A stretch of DNA of 64,000 bases from Desulfomicrobium escambiense DSM 10707 (GCF_000428825.1 NZ_AUAR01000003.1:186001-250000); one strand, 5' to 3'; positions 1-8,691 are shown, counted from the stretch's first letter. Notes: generated from the sequence alone by a model not told the origin. Made by a program: numbers and translations.

Positions 1-756
1 CACCTGCCGCAGTGCACCCTGGCCGCGGTCATCATGATGGCGGTCATCGGCCTGATCCAGCCTTCGGGGTTCGTTCACGCCTGGAAGGTCGCCAGATACG
101 ACGGCGTCATCTCGGTCATCACCTTTCTGGCCACCCTGGCCTTCGCCCCCCATCTGGACAAGGGCATCATGATCGGCGTGGTCCTGTCCCTGGGCGTCTT
201 CCTGTACCGCAACATGCGGCCCATGGTCAGCTCCCTGGCCCGGACCGAGGAAGGCGAACTGCGCGACGCGACGCGTCACGGACTGGCCCTGTGCACGCAC
301 GTGGACCTGGTCCGCTTCAACGGACCGCTCTTTTTCGCCAACGCGAGCTTCCTGGACGAGACCATCACCCGCCGCCTGCAGTCCAAGAAGCGCCTGCGGC
401 ACATCGTGCTGGTGGCCAAGGGCATCAACGACATGGACGCCTCGGGCGAAGAGGCCCTGTCCCTGGTCGTGGACCGCTGCCGCAGCCGGGGCGTGGACAT
501 CTCCCTGGCCGGCGTCAACGACACGGTCATGGCCATCCTGGCCCGCAGCGGCCTCCTGGACAAGATCGGCCGGGACCACATCTACGCCAATATGGAAAAG
601 GCCCTCTGCACCGTGCACGCCGGCGCCCACCACGGGAGCGACGAAGCGCGGTGCCCCCTGACCTCGGCCTGCCAACTGCACGTGCGGCCGCAGGTCGCGC
701 AGCCCCGGCCCAGGGCCTTCGCGGCCGCCGGCGCCGCGCATGACGATCGACAGTAG
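1..756 (+). CDS. SulP family anion (sulfate) permease, C-terminal part
   Basis: The gene is cut by the left window edge; 251 residues are visible in an open frame from base 1. The first ~75 residues contain the last membrane helices of a SulP transporter. The rest is a cytoplasmic STAS domain, roughly residues 95-205, with the FNGPLFFANA strand and a DMDASGEEAL helix start typical of SulP STAS domains. SulP proteins import sulfate or related anions, by proton or sodium symport or bicarbonate exchange. Sulfate uptake is likely here because a TauE/SafE exporter follows, but the substrate is inferred. The ~45-residue tail after the STAS domain is Ala/Arg/Pro-rich and unremarkable. Confidence 0.9.
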   Translation, partial: HLPQCTLAAVIMMAVIGLIQPSGFVHAWKVARYDGVISVITFLATLAFAPHLDKGIMIGVVLSLGVFLYRNMRPMVSSLARTEEGELRDATRHGLALCTHVDLVRFNGPLFFANASFLDETITRRLQSKKRLRHIVLVAKGINDMDASGEEALSLVVDRCRSRGVDISLAGVNDTVMAILARSGLLDKIGRDHIYANMEKALCTVHAGAHHGSDEARCPLTSACQLHVRPQVAQPRPRAFAAAGAAHDDRQ

Positions 757-809
757 CGACCAACACAACACACCCGCTGCAAGCGGTTAACACAAACACG
801 GAGAACACA

Positions 810-1106
810 ATGGCCACATCTCAATCTGACAAGAAGCCCATCGGACGGACCCTGGTTTTCGGCGCCCTGACCGCAGCCTTCTACACGGGATTTTTCGCTT
901 ACGGCGACGCCATCGCGGCCCAATTCGCGCAGGGTTCCTTCTGGGCGGCAGGACCCATCGCCACGGTTTTCGCCGTGTCCTACCTGCACGGCGAATTCGC
1001 CAGCAACCTGTGGGCGACCCTGGGCGTTTCCGCGATCCGCAAGGATACGCGCAAGACCGCCGAAGCCACCAAGCGTCCGGCCCAGCGCCCTGTCCTCAAC
1101 GCCTGA
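810..1106 (+). CDS. Small membrane protein between SulP and TauE/SafE genes
   Basis: A 98-residue protein. ATG at 810 follows a GGAGA ribosome site. Two hydrophobic segments (about residues 12-35 and 43-62) suggest a two-helix inner-membrane protein with a basic C-terminal tail. I do not recognise a named family. It lies 53 bases after the SulP gene and 26 bases before a TauE/SafE permease, so it is probably co-transcribed and may be an accessory subunit of one of them. That role is inferred from position only. Confidence 0.75.
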   Translation: MATSQSDKKPIGRTLVFGALTAAFYTGFFAYGDAIAAQFAQGSFWAAGPIATVFAVSYLHGEFASNLWATLGVSAIRKDTRKTAEATKRPAQRPVLNA

Positions 1107-1132
1107 TCCCACGTCACGAAGGAGACATCGTA

Positions 1133-2182
1133 ATGGATATCTTAAGCCTCGATCCCACCAAGTTCATTGACCTCAACACCATGGCCGTCATCTTCCTCTT
1201 CCTGGTCGGCTTCATCGGCGGTCTGGTCAGCGGCTTCATCGGCTCCGGCGGCGCCTTCGTGCTCACCCCGGGCATGATGAGCCTGGGCGTGCCCGGCACC
1301 GTGGCCGTGGCCAGCAACATGTGCCACAAGTTTCCCAAGGCCCTGGTCGGCGCCATCAAGCGCTACCGCTACGGCCAGGTCGACGTGAAGATGGGCCTGA
1401 TCATGGCCGCTTCGGCCGGCATCGGCGTGCAGATCGGCATCAAGATCCAGCAGGTCATCCTGGCCATGTGGGGCCAGGCCGGGTCCGACCTCTACGTCAG
1501 CCTGTCCTTCGTTTTCGTGCTGGTCTTCGTGGGCGGCTACGTCATGAAGGATGCCATCAAGTGCGCCCGCTGCGGCGGCGAGGAAGAGACCACGGCCCTG
1601 GCCAAGCGCCTGCAGAAGATCGAGCTGTGGCCCATGATCAACTTCCCGCGCTCGGGCCTGCGCATCTCCCTGTGGTTCACCCTGCCCGTGGGCTTCGCCA
1701 CCGGCATCCTGGCCGCCACCATCGCCGTCGGCGGATTCGTGGGCGTGCCCGGCATGATCTACGTCATGGGCGTTCCCGGCCTCATGGCCTCGGCCACGGA
1801 ACTGGTCATCGCCTTCGTCATGGGCCTGGGCGGCTCCATCAACTGGGCCATGCACGGCATGGTCGACATCCGTCTCGTCCTCATCATCCTCGGCGGGTCG
1901 CTCCTGGGCGTCCAGCTCGGTGCCATCGGCACGACCTACGTCCGGCCGCACATGATCAAGATGGTCATGGCCACCATCATGCTCATCGTGGCCGTCAGCC
2001 GCGGCCTGGCCCTGCCGACCTACCTGGTCAAGCTCGGCCTGATGGAACTGCCCGAATCGACCCTGGGCCTGCTCAAGAGCGTGAGCTTTGCCTCCATGTG
2101 CCTGGCCCTTCTGATCGGCTCCGTCATCATCCTTGGCAGCATGTGGAACGGCCGCAAGGCCCAGGCCGGCGCCGCGAGCTGA
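1133..2182 (+). CDS. TauE/SafE family anion exporter
   Basis: A 349-residue polytopic membrane protein of the TauE/SafE (DUF81) family, whose members move sulfite, sulfoacetate or other organosulfur anions. ATG at 1133 sits behind AAGGAG; longer in-frame starts upstream run into the preceding gene. The first repeat begins near residue 18 with the glycine-rich pattern FIGGLVSGFIGSGGAF typical of the family, and the second near residue 190. A cytoplasmic loop around residues 142-165 carries a CxxC pair (Cys144, Cys147), which is unusual and could bind metal or respond to redox. The context with SulP suggests sulfur-anion traffic. Confidence 0.88.
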   Translation: MDILSLDPTKFIDLNTMAVIFLFLVGFIGGLVSGFIGSGGAFVLTPGMMSLGVPGTVAVASNMCHKFPKALVGAIKRYRYGQVDVKMGLIMAASAGIGVQIGIKIQQVILAMWGQAGSDLYVSLSFVFVLVFVGGYVMKDAIKCARCGGEEETTALAKRLQKIELWPMINFPRSGLRISLWFTLPVGFATGILAATIAVGGFVGVPGMIYVMGVPGLMASATELVIAFVMGLGGSINWAMHGMVDIRLVLIILGGSLLGVQLGAIGTTYVRPHMIKMVMATIMLIVAVSRGLALPTYLVKLGLMELPESTLGLLKSVSFASMCLALLIGSVIILGSMWNGRKAQAGAAS

Positions 2183-2209
2183 GCGTCCGTCCTGTACCGA
2201 AGCCGGCAA

Positions 2210-2243
2210 GCGAGCCCCCCTGAACCGGGGGCTCGCTTTTTTT
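2210..2243 (+). terminator. Rho-independent terminator after the TauE/SafE gene
   Basis: A perfect 10-bp GC-rich stem (2210-2219 with 2227-2236) is followed directly by seven T residues. It closes the SulP/TauE transcription unit. Confidence 0.93.
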
Positions 2244-2326
2244 CGGACGACGCGACAATTTCCCGCAACCCGCTTTTCATGGCGCCAGACATGCGATATC
2301 AGTCGATCATGCGTTCGCGCCCCCCG

Positions 2327-2344
2327 CTGTCACATCTCCGTCAC
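2327..2344 (+). promoter_or_regulatory. Pho box upstream of pstS
   Basis: CTGTCACATCTCCGTCAC is two 7-base direct repeats 11 bases apart and matches the PhoB-binding consensus (CTGTCAT-A/T4-CTGTCAC) at nearly every position. A further CTGTAAC at 2360-2366 stays in the same 11-base phase. The site is ~95 bases before the pstS start, so phosphate-starvation control by a PhoB-type regulator is likely. No phoB or phoR is in the window. Confidence 0.82.
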
Positions 2345-2439
2345 AATCGCCTCAACTTCCTGTAACATTGCGCGCCTAGTTAGTCCTCCAACGCATGATG
2401 CGAAACTTACGTTTGAAACATCGCCAAGGAGGCACCATT

Positions 2440-3456
2440 ATGAACCGTTTTCTCAAGAAAAGCGTTCTCGCCCTGGCCCTGCTGGTCGTCGGCAGCGGCA
2501 TGGCCCAAGCCCGCGACCAGGTCAAAATCACCGGCTCTTCCACCGTCTTCCCCTTCTCCAGCTACGTGGCCGAAGAACTGGGCGCCACCACCAAATTTCC
2601 CGCCCCCGTCGTCGAGTCCACGGGTTCCGGCGGAGGCCACAAGCTGTTCGGCGCCGGCATGGGCCCGAACACCCCCGACATCGCCAACTCCTCCCGCCGC
2701 ATGAAGGACAGCGAATTCGAGAACGCCGCCAAGAACGGCGTCCTGGACATCACCGAAGCCAAGATCGGCTTCGACGGCATCGCCATCGCCCAGAACAAGG
2801 ACAACGCTGCCATGAGCGTCACCCTGGAAGAACTGGCCTCCGCCGTCGCCGCCGACATCATCGTCGACGGCAAGCTCGTCCCGAACCCCTACAAGATGTG
2901 GAACGAGATTAATCCGAACCTCCCCGCCCGCAAGATCGTGTTCTACGGCCCGCCCACCTCTTCCGGCACCCGCGACGCCTTCGAGGAAATGGTCGTCGAG
3001 AAGGTCTTCGGCAAGAAGGAAGGCTACCCCAAGGATTACAAGAAGATCCGCCAGGACAGCGCCTATGTCCCGGCCGGCGAGAACGACAACCTGATCGTGC
3101 AGAAGCTCTCCAAGGACAAGGACGCCTTCGGCATCTTCGGCTACAGCTTCCTGGAAGAAAACGCCGACACCATCCAGGCCGCAGCCGTGAACGGCGTCGA
3201 GCCCGGCCCCGAGAGCGTCGCCTCCGGCAAGTACCCCATCTCCCGCTCCCTGTACTTCTACATCAAGAACGCCCACTACGACGCAGTTCCCGGCCTGAAG
3301 GAATACGTGGAACTGTTCATGAGCGAGAAGATGATCGGCAAGGACGGACTGCTGAATGGCATCGGTCTCATCCCGCTGCCTGACGACGTCCGCGCCAAGG
3401 TCCGCGAGGACGTGCTGGCCAAGAAGAAGCTGAACCTGGATGACCTGAAGAAGTAA
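2440..3456 (+). CDS. pstS: Phosphate ABC transporter, periplasmic phosphate-binding protein
   Basis: A 338-residue protein with a cleavable signal peptide ending near AQA (residues 19-23). The mature protein opens with the PstS signature ITGSSTVFPFSSYVAEEL and later has SSGTRDAFEEMV, which belongs to the phosphate-binding loops of the family. It captures phosphate in the periplasm for PstCA. ATG at 2440 is preceded by AAGGAGG eight bases upstream; an earlier in-frame ATG lacks a ribosome site and would spoil the signal peptide. It is the first gene of pstSCA and lies downstream of the Pho box. Confidence 0.95.
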   Translation: MNRFLKKSVLALALLVVGSGMAQARDQVKITGSSTVFPFSSYVAEELGATTKFPAPVVESTGSGGGHKLFGAGMGPNTPDIANSSRRMKDSEFENAAKNGVLDITEAKIGFDGIAIAQNKDNAAMSVTLEELASAVAADIIVDGKLVPNPYKMWNEINPNLPARKIVFYGPPTSSGTRDAFEEMVVEKVFGKKEGYPKDYKKIRQDSAYVPAGENDNLIVQKLSKDKDAFGIFGYSFLEENADTIQAAAVNGVEPGPESVASGKYPISRSLYFYIKNAHYDAVPGLKEYVELFMSEKMIGKDGLLNGIGLIPLPDDVRAKVREDVLAKKKLNLDDLKK

Positions 3457-3481
3457 GCGTCAGGCTCAACCATGTCCCCGG

Positions 3482-3513
3482 AGGGCCGAGCCGTTACCCG
3501 ACGGACCGGCCCT
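3482..3513 (+). other. Intercistronic hairpin between pstS and pstC
   Basis: AGGGCCG (3482-3488) pairs with CGGCCCT (3507-3513) and CCGT (3491-3494) pairs with ACGG (3501-3504) inside it. Only a short T run follows, so it is more likely an mRNA-stabilising or partial-termination hairpin than a full terminator. Such hairpins keep binding-protein expression above permease expression in many ABC operons. Confidence 0.5.
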
Positions 3514-3544
3514 TTGCCGCGACCGACACAAAGCGAGGAATCTC

Positions 3545-4771
3545 GTGACCACAACCTACCTGGCCCAATACCTGTTCGCCGGTCTCCTGCCCCTGGCGCT
3601 CTTCGGCTATCTCGCGGGCCGCAGGAAGATCCGCGCCCAGCAGGACCCCAGCGCCAGATACAAGGCCTCCGAAAACCTGTTCGGCTGGTACGCCGTGACA
3701 AGGATGCTCCTACCCGCGGCCGTCGTCAGCGCGGGCGCGACGATTCTGGACCTTTTCGACCTCATTGACGTTCCCTGGCCCATGGTCGCGGCCACGGCGC
3801 TGCTGCTTGGCGCCGGAGCCATGTGGATCGGCATCAAGGCCATCGACCCGGGGCTGCGGGTGCGAACGGCCCTGGAGAAGACCATCGTCCGCGTCCTGCT
3901 GCTGGCCTCGCTCATCTCCATCCTGACGACCATCGGCATCGTGCTGTCCATCGTCTTCGAGGCCGTCCACTTCTTCCGCATCGTCAATTTCTGGGACTTC
4001 CTGACGGGCACGACCTGGAATCCGGACGGGGCCATCGTCGGCGAGGGCGGCACGCAGCACCTCTTCGGCTCGGTGCCGCTCTTCGCCGGCACCTTCATGA
4101 TCACGGCCATCGCCATGTGCGTAGCCATCCCGGTGGGACTCTTCTCGGCCATCTGCATGTCCGAGTACGCGTCCCTGCGCGTCCGACGCATCGCCAAACC
4201 CGCACTGGAGATCCTGGCCGGCATCCCGACCGTGGTCTACGGCTTCTTCGCGGCCATCACGGTCAGCCCATTCATCGTGCGCCTGGCCGAGAGCGTGGGA
4301 CTGCAGGCGGACTACACCAACGCCCTGAGCCCCGGTCTGGTCATGGGCATCATGATCATCCCGCTGGTCTCGTCGCTGTCCGACGACGTCATCAGTTCCG
4401 TGCCCCAGAGCCTGCGCGAGGGGTCCCTGGCCCTGGGCGCCTATCCTTCCGAAACCATCAAGCGGGTCGTGCTGCCGGCCGCACTACCGGGCATCGTCTC
4501 GGCCTGCCTGCTGGCCATCTCCCGCGCCGTGGGCGAGACGATGATCGTGGTCATGGCCGCCGGCCTGCAGCCCAACCTGACGTGGAACCCCCTCGCAGGG
4601 ATGACCACGGTCAACGTGCGCATCGTCGACGCCCTGACGGGCGACCAGGCCTTCGACAGCCCCGAGACCCTGGCGGCATTCGGCCTGGGCCTGGTCCTCT
4701 TGGTCCTGACCCTGTGCCTGAACATCGTGTCCCTGACCGTCATCCGCAAATTCCGCCAGAAATACGAGTAG
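3545..4771 (+). CDS. pstC: Phosphate ABC transporter permease PstC
   Basis: A 408-residue inner-membrane permease, longer than E. coli PstC (~319). It begins with GTG at 3545 after a GAGGAA ribosome site. An N-terminal extension with about three membrane segments (residues 1-100) precedes the core. The core contains the ILAGIPTVVYGFFA motif of the PstC/PstA family, the EAA coupling loop (EGSLALGAYPSETIKRVVLP, near residues 293-312) and RAVGETM. It forms the phosphate channel with PstA and should need a PstB ATPase, which is not encoded nearby. Confidence 0.93.
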   Translation: MTTTYLAQYLFAGLLPLALFGYLAGRRKIRAQQDPSARYKASENLFGWYAVTRMLLPAAVVSAGATILDLFDLIDVPWPMVAATALLLGAGAMWIGIKAIDPGLRVRTALEKTIVRVLLLASLISILTTIGIVLSIVFEAVHFFRIVNFWDFLTGTTWNPDGAIVGEGGTQHLFGSVPLFAGTFMITAIAMCVAIPVGLFSAICMSEYASLRVRRIAKPALEILAGIPTVVYGFFAAITVSPFIVRLAESVGLQADYTNALSPGLVMGIMIIPLVSSLSDDVISSVPQSLREGSLALGAYPSETIKRVVLPAALPGIVSACLLAISRAVGETMIVVMAAGLQPNLTWNPLAGMTTVNVRIVDALTGDQAFDSPETLAAFGLGLVLLVLTLCLNIVSLTVIRKFRQKYE

Positions 4772-4779
4772 GAAAGACC

Positions 4780-5940
4780 ATGAGCATCCACATCGACCCG
4801 CGCAGCCTGCGCAAGCGCAAGAACCGCGAGGCCCGGTTCAAGGCCCTCTCCTACATGGCCATCTCCGTGGCCGGCATCTTCCTGGTCATCTTCTTCGCCG
4901 ACATCGTGCGGCAGGGCTACACGGCCTTCCAGCAGACCGAAATCGCCGTCGAGGTGAGCTACACCCAGGAGGTCTACGACAACCCGCGCTCGGCCATCGA
5001 CGCAAAGATCGCGCCCCTGGTCAGCCGGGGCGTTACCCGCATCCTGCCCATGCACCTGCGCGAAAACCCGCAACTCATGGGCAAGACGGAAAAGCTCTGG
5101 GTCCTGGCCAACGCAGAGGTGGACCAGCACGTCAAGGGCAAGGCCAACCGGCTCAAGCCGCGGGAAGTCACCCTGGTCGACGAAATGCGCGCGGCCGGGG
5201 AAATCAGGAAGGCCTTCAACACCGGCTTCTTCACCAACGGCGACTCCAAGCTGCCGGAAATGGCGGGCATCCTGTCCGCGGCCGTGGGCACCCTCTACCT
5301 TCTGGCCATCACCTTCGCCTTCAGCTTCCCGGCCGGAGTCATGGCCGCCATCTACCTGGAGGAATTCGCGCCGGACAACCGGCTGATGCACATCGTCGAG
5401 GTCAACATCAACAATCTCGCGGCGATACCTTCCATACTCTTCGGTCTCCTGGGCCTGGCAATATTCATCAACTTCATGGGCTTCCCCCGCTCTTCGGCCC
5501 TGGTGGGCGGCCTGACGCTGGCGCTCATGACCCTGCCGGTCATCATCATCGCCACCCGCGCGGCCATCCGAGCCATCCCGGACTCCATCCGCGAGGGAGC
5601 CCTGGCCTTGGGCGCGACCCACTGGCAGGTGGTCTGGGATCACGTCCTGCCCCTGTCCCTGCCGGGCATCCTGACGGGCACCATCATCGGCCTGGCCCGG
5701 GCCATCGGCGAGACCGCGCCGCTGCTGATCATCGGCATGGTGGCCTACATCCAGGACATGCCCCGCGGCGTGACCAGCGCGGCCACGGTCCTGCCGGCCC
5801 AGATCTACGTCTGGTCGTCGGAGTCCCTGCGCGCCTTCACCGAGCGCACCTCTGCCGGCATCATCGTGCTGCTGGCGGTACTCCTGTCCATGAACGCCGT
5901 GGCCATCCTGCTGCGCAACAAATACGAACGGAAATGGTAG
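4780..5940 (+). CDS. pstA: Phosphate ABC transporter permease PstA
   Basis: A 386-residue permease starting at ATG 4780, eight bases after pstC, behind GGAAAG. One N-terminal membrane helix (about residues 24-46) is followed by a ~115-residue soluble, probably periplasmic, segment before the canonical core begins near residue 165; standard PstA lacks such a long insert. The core has the EAA loop (EGALALGATHWQVVWDHVLP) and RAIGETAPLL. It partners PstC in phosphate import. The operon apparently ends here without pstB or phoU. Confidence 0.93.
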   Translation: MSIHIDPRSLRKRKNREARFKALSYMAISVAGIFLVIFFADIVRQGYTAFQQTEIAVEVSYTQEVYDNPRSAIDAKIAPLVSRGVTRILPMHLRENPQLMGKTEKLWVLANAEVDQHVKGKANRLKPREVTLVDEMRAAGEIRKAFNTGFFTNGDSKLPEMAGILSAAVGTLYLLAITFAFSFPAGVMAAIYLEEFAPDNRLMHIVEVNINNLAAIPSILFGLLGLAIFINFMGFPRSSALVGGLTLALMTLPVIIIATRAAIRAIPDSIREGALALGATHWQVVWDHVLPLSLPGILTGTIIGLARAIGETAPLLIIGMVAYIQDMPRGVTSAATVLPAQIYVWSSESLRAFTERTSAGIIVLLAVLLSMNAVAILLRNKYERKW

Positions 5941-6066
5941 CCGCGACCTGACCTCAACGGTTCTCGCCATCTCCGCCATGCCGGGGCCGCTCCTTGACGA
6001 TGTCCGCCCGTCAAGATAGCGGCCTTCGGTGTCTTTGCCCCCTTCCGAAACGTCATCGAGGCCGAC

Positions 6067-7140
6067 ATGTCGCAGCGCAGCACCATCAGCTACTTTCTCG
6101 AATCCATCATCCTTTCCGTCCTCGGTCTGGCGGTCGCCTTCTTTCTCGGCTTCCAGTCCGGGGGCATGTCCGGCGCCCTGGCCTTCCTGCTGACCACGAC
6201 CCTGCTGGCCTGCCTTGAAACGTCCGTCTCCCTCGACAACGCCGTGGTCAACGCGACCGTGCTGCGGGTCATGACGCCGTTCTGGCGCATCATGTTCCTG
6301 ACGGTCGGCATCGCCATCGCAGTCTTCGGCATGCGCATCCTCTTCCCCATCCTGATCATCTCCGTGGCCGGGAACATGGAGTTCAGCCAAGCCTGGCTCA
6401 TCGCCACCACCCGACCCGAAGAGTACCGGCACATCATGGAAGGCAGCCACCTCGGCATCATGGGCTTTGGCGGCACGTTCCTGCTCATGGTCGCCCTGAC
6501 CTACTTCCTGAACAAGGAGAAGGAGACTCACTGGCTGCCCGTGGTCGAGAAGATGCTGATCAAGGTCGGGGGTGTGGACAACGCCGCGGCCAGCATGACC
6601 ATCGGCCTGGTCATGGCCACGACCATGTTCATCCCGTCCACGGAAAAATACGTCTTTCTGATCAGTTCCCTGAGTGGGTTCGCGGTCCACGCCCTCATCG
6701 ACGTGCTCAAGCATGTGGTGGGCGGCGGCGACATCGCCACCGTGGCGGGCAGGAACGGGCTGGTGGGCTTTCTGTACCTGGAGGTGCTGGACAGCAGCTT
6801 TTCCTTCGACGGCGTGGTGGCGGCCTTCGCCATCACCAACAAGTTCTGGCTCATCGCCATCGGTCTAGGCATCGGCGCTCTCTTCGTGCGCTCCATGACC
6901 GTGTACCTGGTGGAAAAGGGCACCCTGGAGCAATACAAGTACCTGGAGCCGGCCGCCTTCTGGGCCATCGGCTTCCTGGTCCTGGTCATGTTCATGTCGG
7001 CCGCGGGGCACCATCTGCCCGGCGGCGAGGTGACCACGGGCCTGGCCAGCATGGTCATCCTTGGGGCGGGCGTGCTGACGAGCATCGTCCAGAAACGGAT
7101 CGAGGACCGGCTGCGCGAATGCAGACAGGATCGGGACTGA
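6067..7140 (+). CDS. DUF475 family (TerC-like) integral membrane protein
   Basis: A 357-residue membrane protein with about nine hydrophobic segments. Two acidic helix motifs, ETSVSLDNAVVNA (near residue 54) and DSSFSFDGVVAAFA (near residue 242), match the DUF475/TerC-superfamily pattern in which Asp residues inside helices are thought to bind or transport metal ions. ATG at 6067 follows GAGG. It lies 126 bases after pstA on the same strand. Its physiological role is unknown; manganese or other cation export is a guess from the superfamily. Confidence 0.8.
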   Translation: MSQRSTISYFLESIILSVLGLAVAFFLGFQSGGMSGALAFLLTTTLLACLETSVSLDNAVVNATVLRVMTPFWRIMFLTVGIAIAVFGMRILFPILIISVAGNMEFSQAWLIATTRPEEYRHIMEGSHLGIMGFGGTFLLMVALTYFLNKEKETHWLPVVEKMLIKVGGVDNAAASMTIGLVMATTMFIPSTEKYVFLISSLSGFAVHALIDVLKHVVGGGDIATVAGRNGLVGFLYLEVLDSSFSFDGVVAAFAITNKFWLIAIGLGIGALFVRSMTVYLVEKGTLEQYKYLEPAAFWAIGFLVLVMFMSAAGHHLPGGEVTTGLASMVILGAGVLTSIVQKRIEDRLRECRQDRD

Positions 7141-7174
7141 TTCCCGAAGATCGCAGCGGAAAGAAGTGGAGCCC

Positions 7175-7993
7175 ATGATGCCGATGCTTCCCGAAGACGA
7201 ACAGGTCCGGGGCGGAGTGTACCTCTGCCAGACCGGCCAATGCGTGTCCTGCGGCAGCTGCTGCGGGCTCTACAACGTCCGTGGCCTGTCCCGCGAAGGC
7301 CTGCGGGCCGTACTCGATGAGCGCACCCGCGCGTTCGCGTCGGTCCCGCGCACCATCGACGCCATCCTGGCCTTCGAACAGGAGCGCCTGACCCTCGAAG
7401 GTTGCGACTACCCAATCCCGGATTTCCACCACTGCGTCTTCGTCGGCCTGATCCGCGACGGCGGCGAGCGCGTGGGCTGCCTGCTCCACCCCCTGGCCGA
7501 CGGCAACGCCGGCGTGGACTGGCGGGGCCTGAGCTTCTACGGCGGGGCGGCCTGCAAGCTTTTCTTCTGCCCGACCTACGACCGGCTGGAAGCGAGATGG
7601 AAGCGCCTGGTCCGCCGCGTCATCGACGACTGGTTCGCCTACGGCCTGATCATCCCCGAACACCGCCTCCTGGCCGCCCTGCTCGGCGCCGTCGAGGCCC
7701 GCCTGGGCCGCGAGTTGGACCCGGACGCCCTCTCCCCTGACGGCCGGGCCGCCCTGGCGGAACTGCTGCGCGTCAAGCTCGACTGGCCGCTGCGCGGACC
7801 CGACACGCCCCTGGCCTGGAACTTCTTCAGCACCCGCCGGACCGAACGGCCGGGACTCGACGCCGTCCAGCCCGGCGACCCGCTGCTGCAGGCCCTGTGC
7901 GAGCTGGACACCCTGCCGGAACACGCCGTGCCGGCCCTGGCGCGCCTCGACGAACTGCTCAACCGCACAGTCTCCGCCCTCTCCCGGAAATGA
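7175..7993 (+). CDS. Cysteine-cluster (YkgJ-like) protein of unknown function
   Basis: A 272-residue soluble protein. Near the N terminus is CVSCGSCCGLYNV, a CxxCxxCC cluster like that of the YkgJ/UPF0153 putative zinc- or iron-sulfur-binding family. Further cysteines in GCLLHP and CKLFFCPTYD could complete the site. The C-terminal half has no motif I recognise. The start is uncertain: GTG 7166, ATG 7175 and ATG 7178 are all in frame, and a GGAG at 7168-7171 best serves 7178 or 7175. It begins 34 bases after the DUF475 gene, so co-transcription is likely. Confidence 0.7.
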   Translation: MMPMLPEDEQVRGGVYLCQTGQCVSCGSCCGLYNVRGLSREGLRAVLDERTRAFASVPRTIDAILAFEQERLTLEGCDYPIPDFHHCVFVGLIRDGGERVGCLLHPLADGNAGVDWRGLSFYGGAACKLFFCPTYDRLEARWKRLVRRVIDDWFAYGLIIPEHRLLAALLGAVEARLGRELDPDALSPDGRAALAELLRVKLDWPLRGPDTPLAWNFFSTRRTERPGLDAVQPGDPLLQALCELDTLPEHAVPALARLDELLNRTVSALSRK

Positions 7994-8018
7994 AAGGACC
8001 GGCTCGAAGCCGGTCCTT
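7994..8018. terminator. Hairpin between convergent genes
   Basis: A perfect 11-bp stem (7994-8004 with 8008-8018) starts directly after the stop of the Cys-cluster gene, facing hsp20. It has only a short T run on either strand, so termination is plausible but not certain. Confidence 0.5.
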
Positions 8019-8047
8019 GGGGTGAGGGGCGGGTCATCCGCCGACGG

Positions 8048-8485
8048 TCAATCGACGTGGATGTCTATGGCCTTGGGCCGCGCCTTCTCGGTCTTGGGCA
8101 GGTGCAGGTGCAGCATGCCGTCCTTGAAGACCGCCTTGATGCCGTCCGGGTCCACGTTGTCCGGCACCGTGAAGCGCCGCACGAAGGTGCCCGTGAACCG
8201 CTCCACGCGGTGATACTTCTTGTCCTTCTCTTCCTTCTCGGTCTTGCGCTCACCCTGGATCGTCAGCACGCCGTTCTCCACGGACACCTTGACATGGTCC
8301 TTCTCCACACCGGGAATATCGGCCTTGATCAGAAACTCCGTTTCGGTCTCGGCAATATCCACCCGCGGAGTCCAGTCGCTGGAGGCCAACGCCTCCTGCC
8401 CGCCGCGCGGCCATCCCACGGCCTTGGTGTACCGATCGAACATGTCCTCGATTTCCCGCCAAGGATCCCATTTCATCAGTGTCAT
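8048..8485 (-). CDS. Small heat shock protein, Hsp20/alpha-crystallin family
   Basis: A 145-residue chaperone. The alpha-crystallin domain spans roughly residues 40-140, starting at WTPRVDIAET and including DIPGVEKDHVKVSVENGVL and the late strand DGMLHLHLPK. These proteins form oligomers that hold unfolding proteins. ATG 8485 is chosen because AAGGAGG (8492-8498) lies six bases upstream; an in-frame TTG at 8491 would overlap that site. Its strand opposes the genes to its left. Confidence 0.93.
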   Translation of the reverse strand: MTLMKWDPWREIEDMFDRYTKAVGWPRGGQEALASSDWTPRVDIAETETEFLIKADIPGVEKDHVKVSVENGVLTIQGERKTEKEEKDKKYHRVERFTGTFVRRFTVPDNVDPDGIKAVFKDGMLHLHLPKTEKARPKAIDIHVD

Positions 8486-8553
8486 GGCCAACCTCCTTCC
8501 GTGACCTGTCTTGAATGTGCTCCACGGTCCCGGACCGCTTCCGGGTCATTCCA

Positions 8554-8581
8554 CAGATAAGACCGCATGACGGTCAGTCAA
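8554..8581 (-). promoter_or_regulatory. Possible promoter of hsp20
   Basis: Reading the minus strand, TTGACT (8576-8581) lies 16 bases before TATCTG (8554-8559), about 70 bases before the hsp20 start. The -10 is weak. A heat-shock sigma factor is possible because CTTGAC is close to its -35 element, but this is not decisive. Confidence 0.35.
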
Positions 8582-8637
8582 GGCCGACCGGCCCGGCCAA
8601 AACAGGATTTACATTCATTATTTCAGGATATTGAATG

Positions 8638-8661
8638 AAAAAAGCGGCCCGGCGGCCGCTT
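8638..8661 (-). terminator. Terminator of the phosphate acyltransferase gene
   Basis: On the minus strand an 8-bp stem (8654-8661 with 8642-8649, loop of four) runs straight into a run of six T. It lies about 30 bases after the stop of the gene ending at 8692. Confidence 0.85.
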
Positions 8662-8691
8662 AAAGGAAGAAGAAACAGCCGAACCGAGCGC

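Noticed and set aside
5941-6066. Possible yybP-ykoY (manganese) riboswitch before the DUF475/TerC-like gene
   Set aside because: TerC-type genes sometimes have one, but the conserved loop sequences I would expect are not visible in this 126-base gap.
4441-6714. Long open frame opposite pstC, pstA and the DUF475 gene
   Set aside because: Low-complexity Asp/Gly/His-rich translation running antisense to three well-supported genes; a GC-bias shadow.
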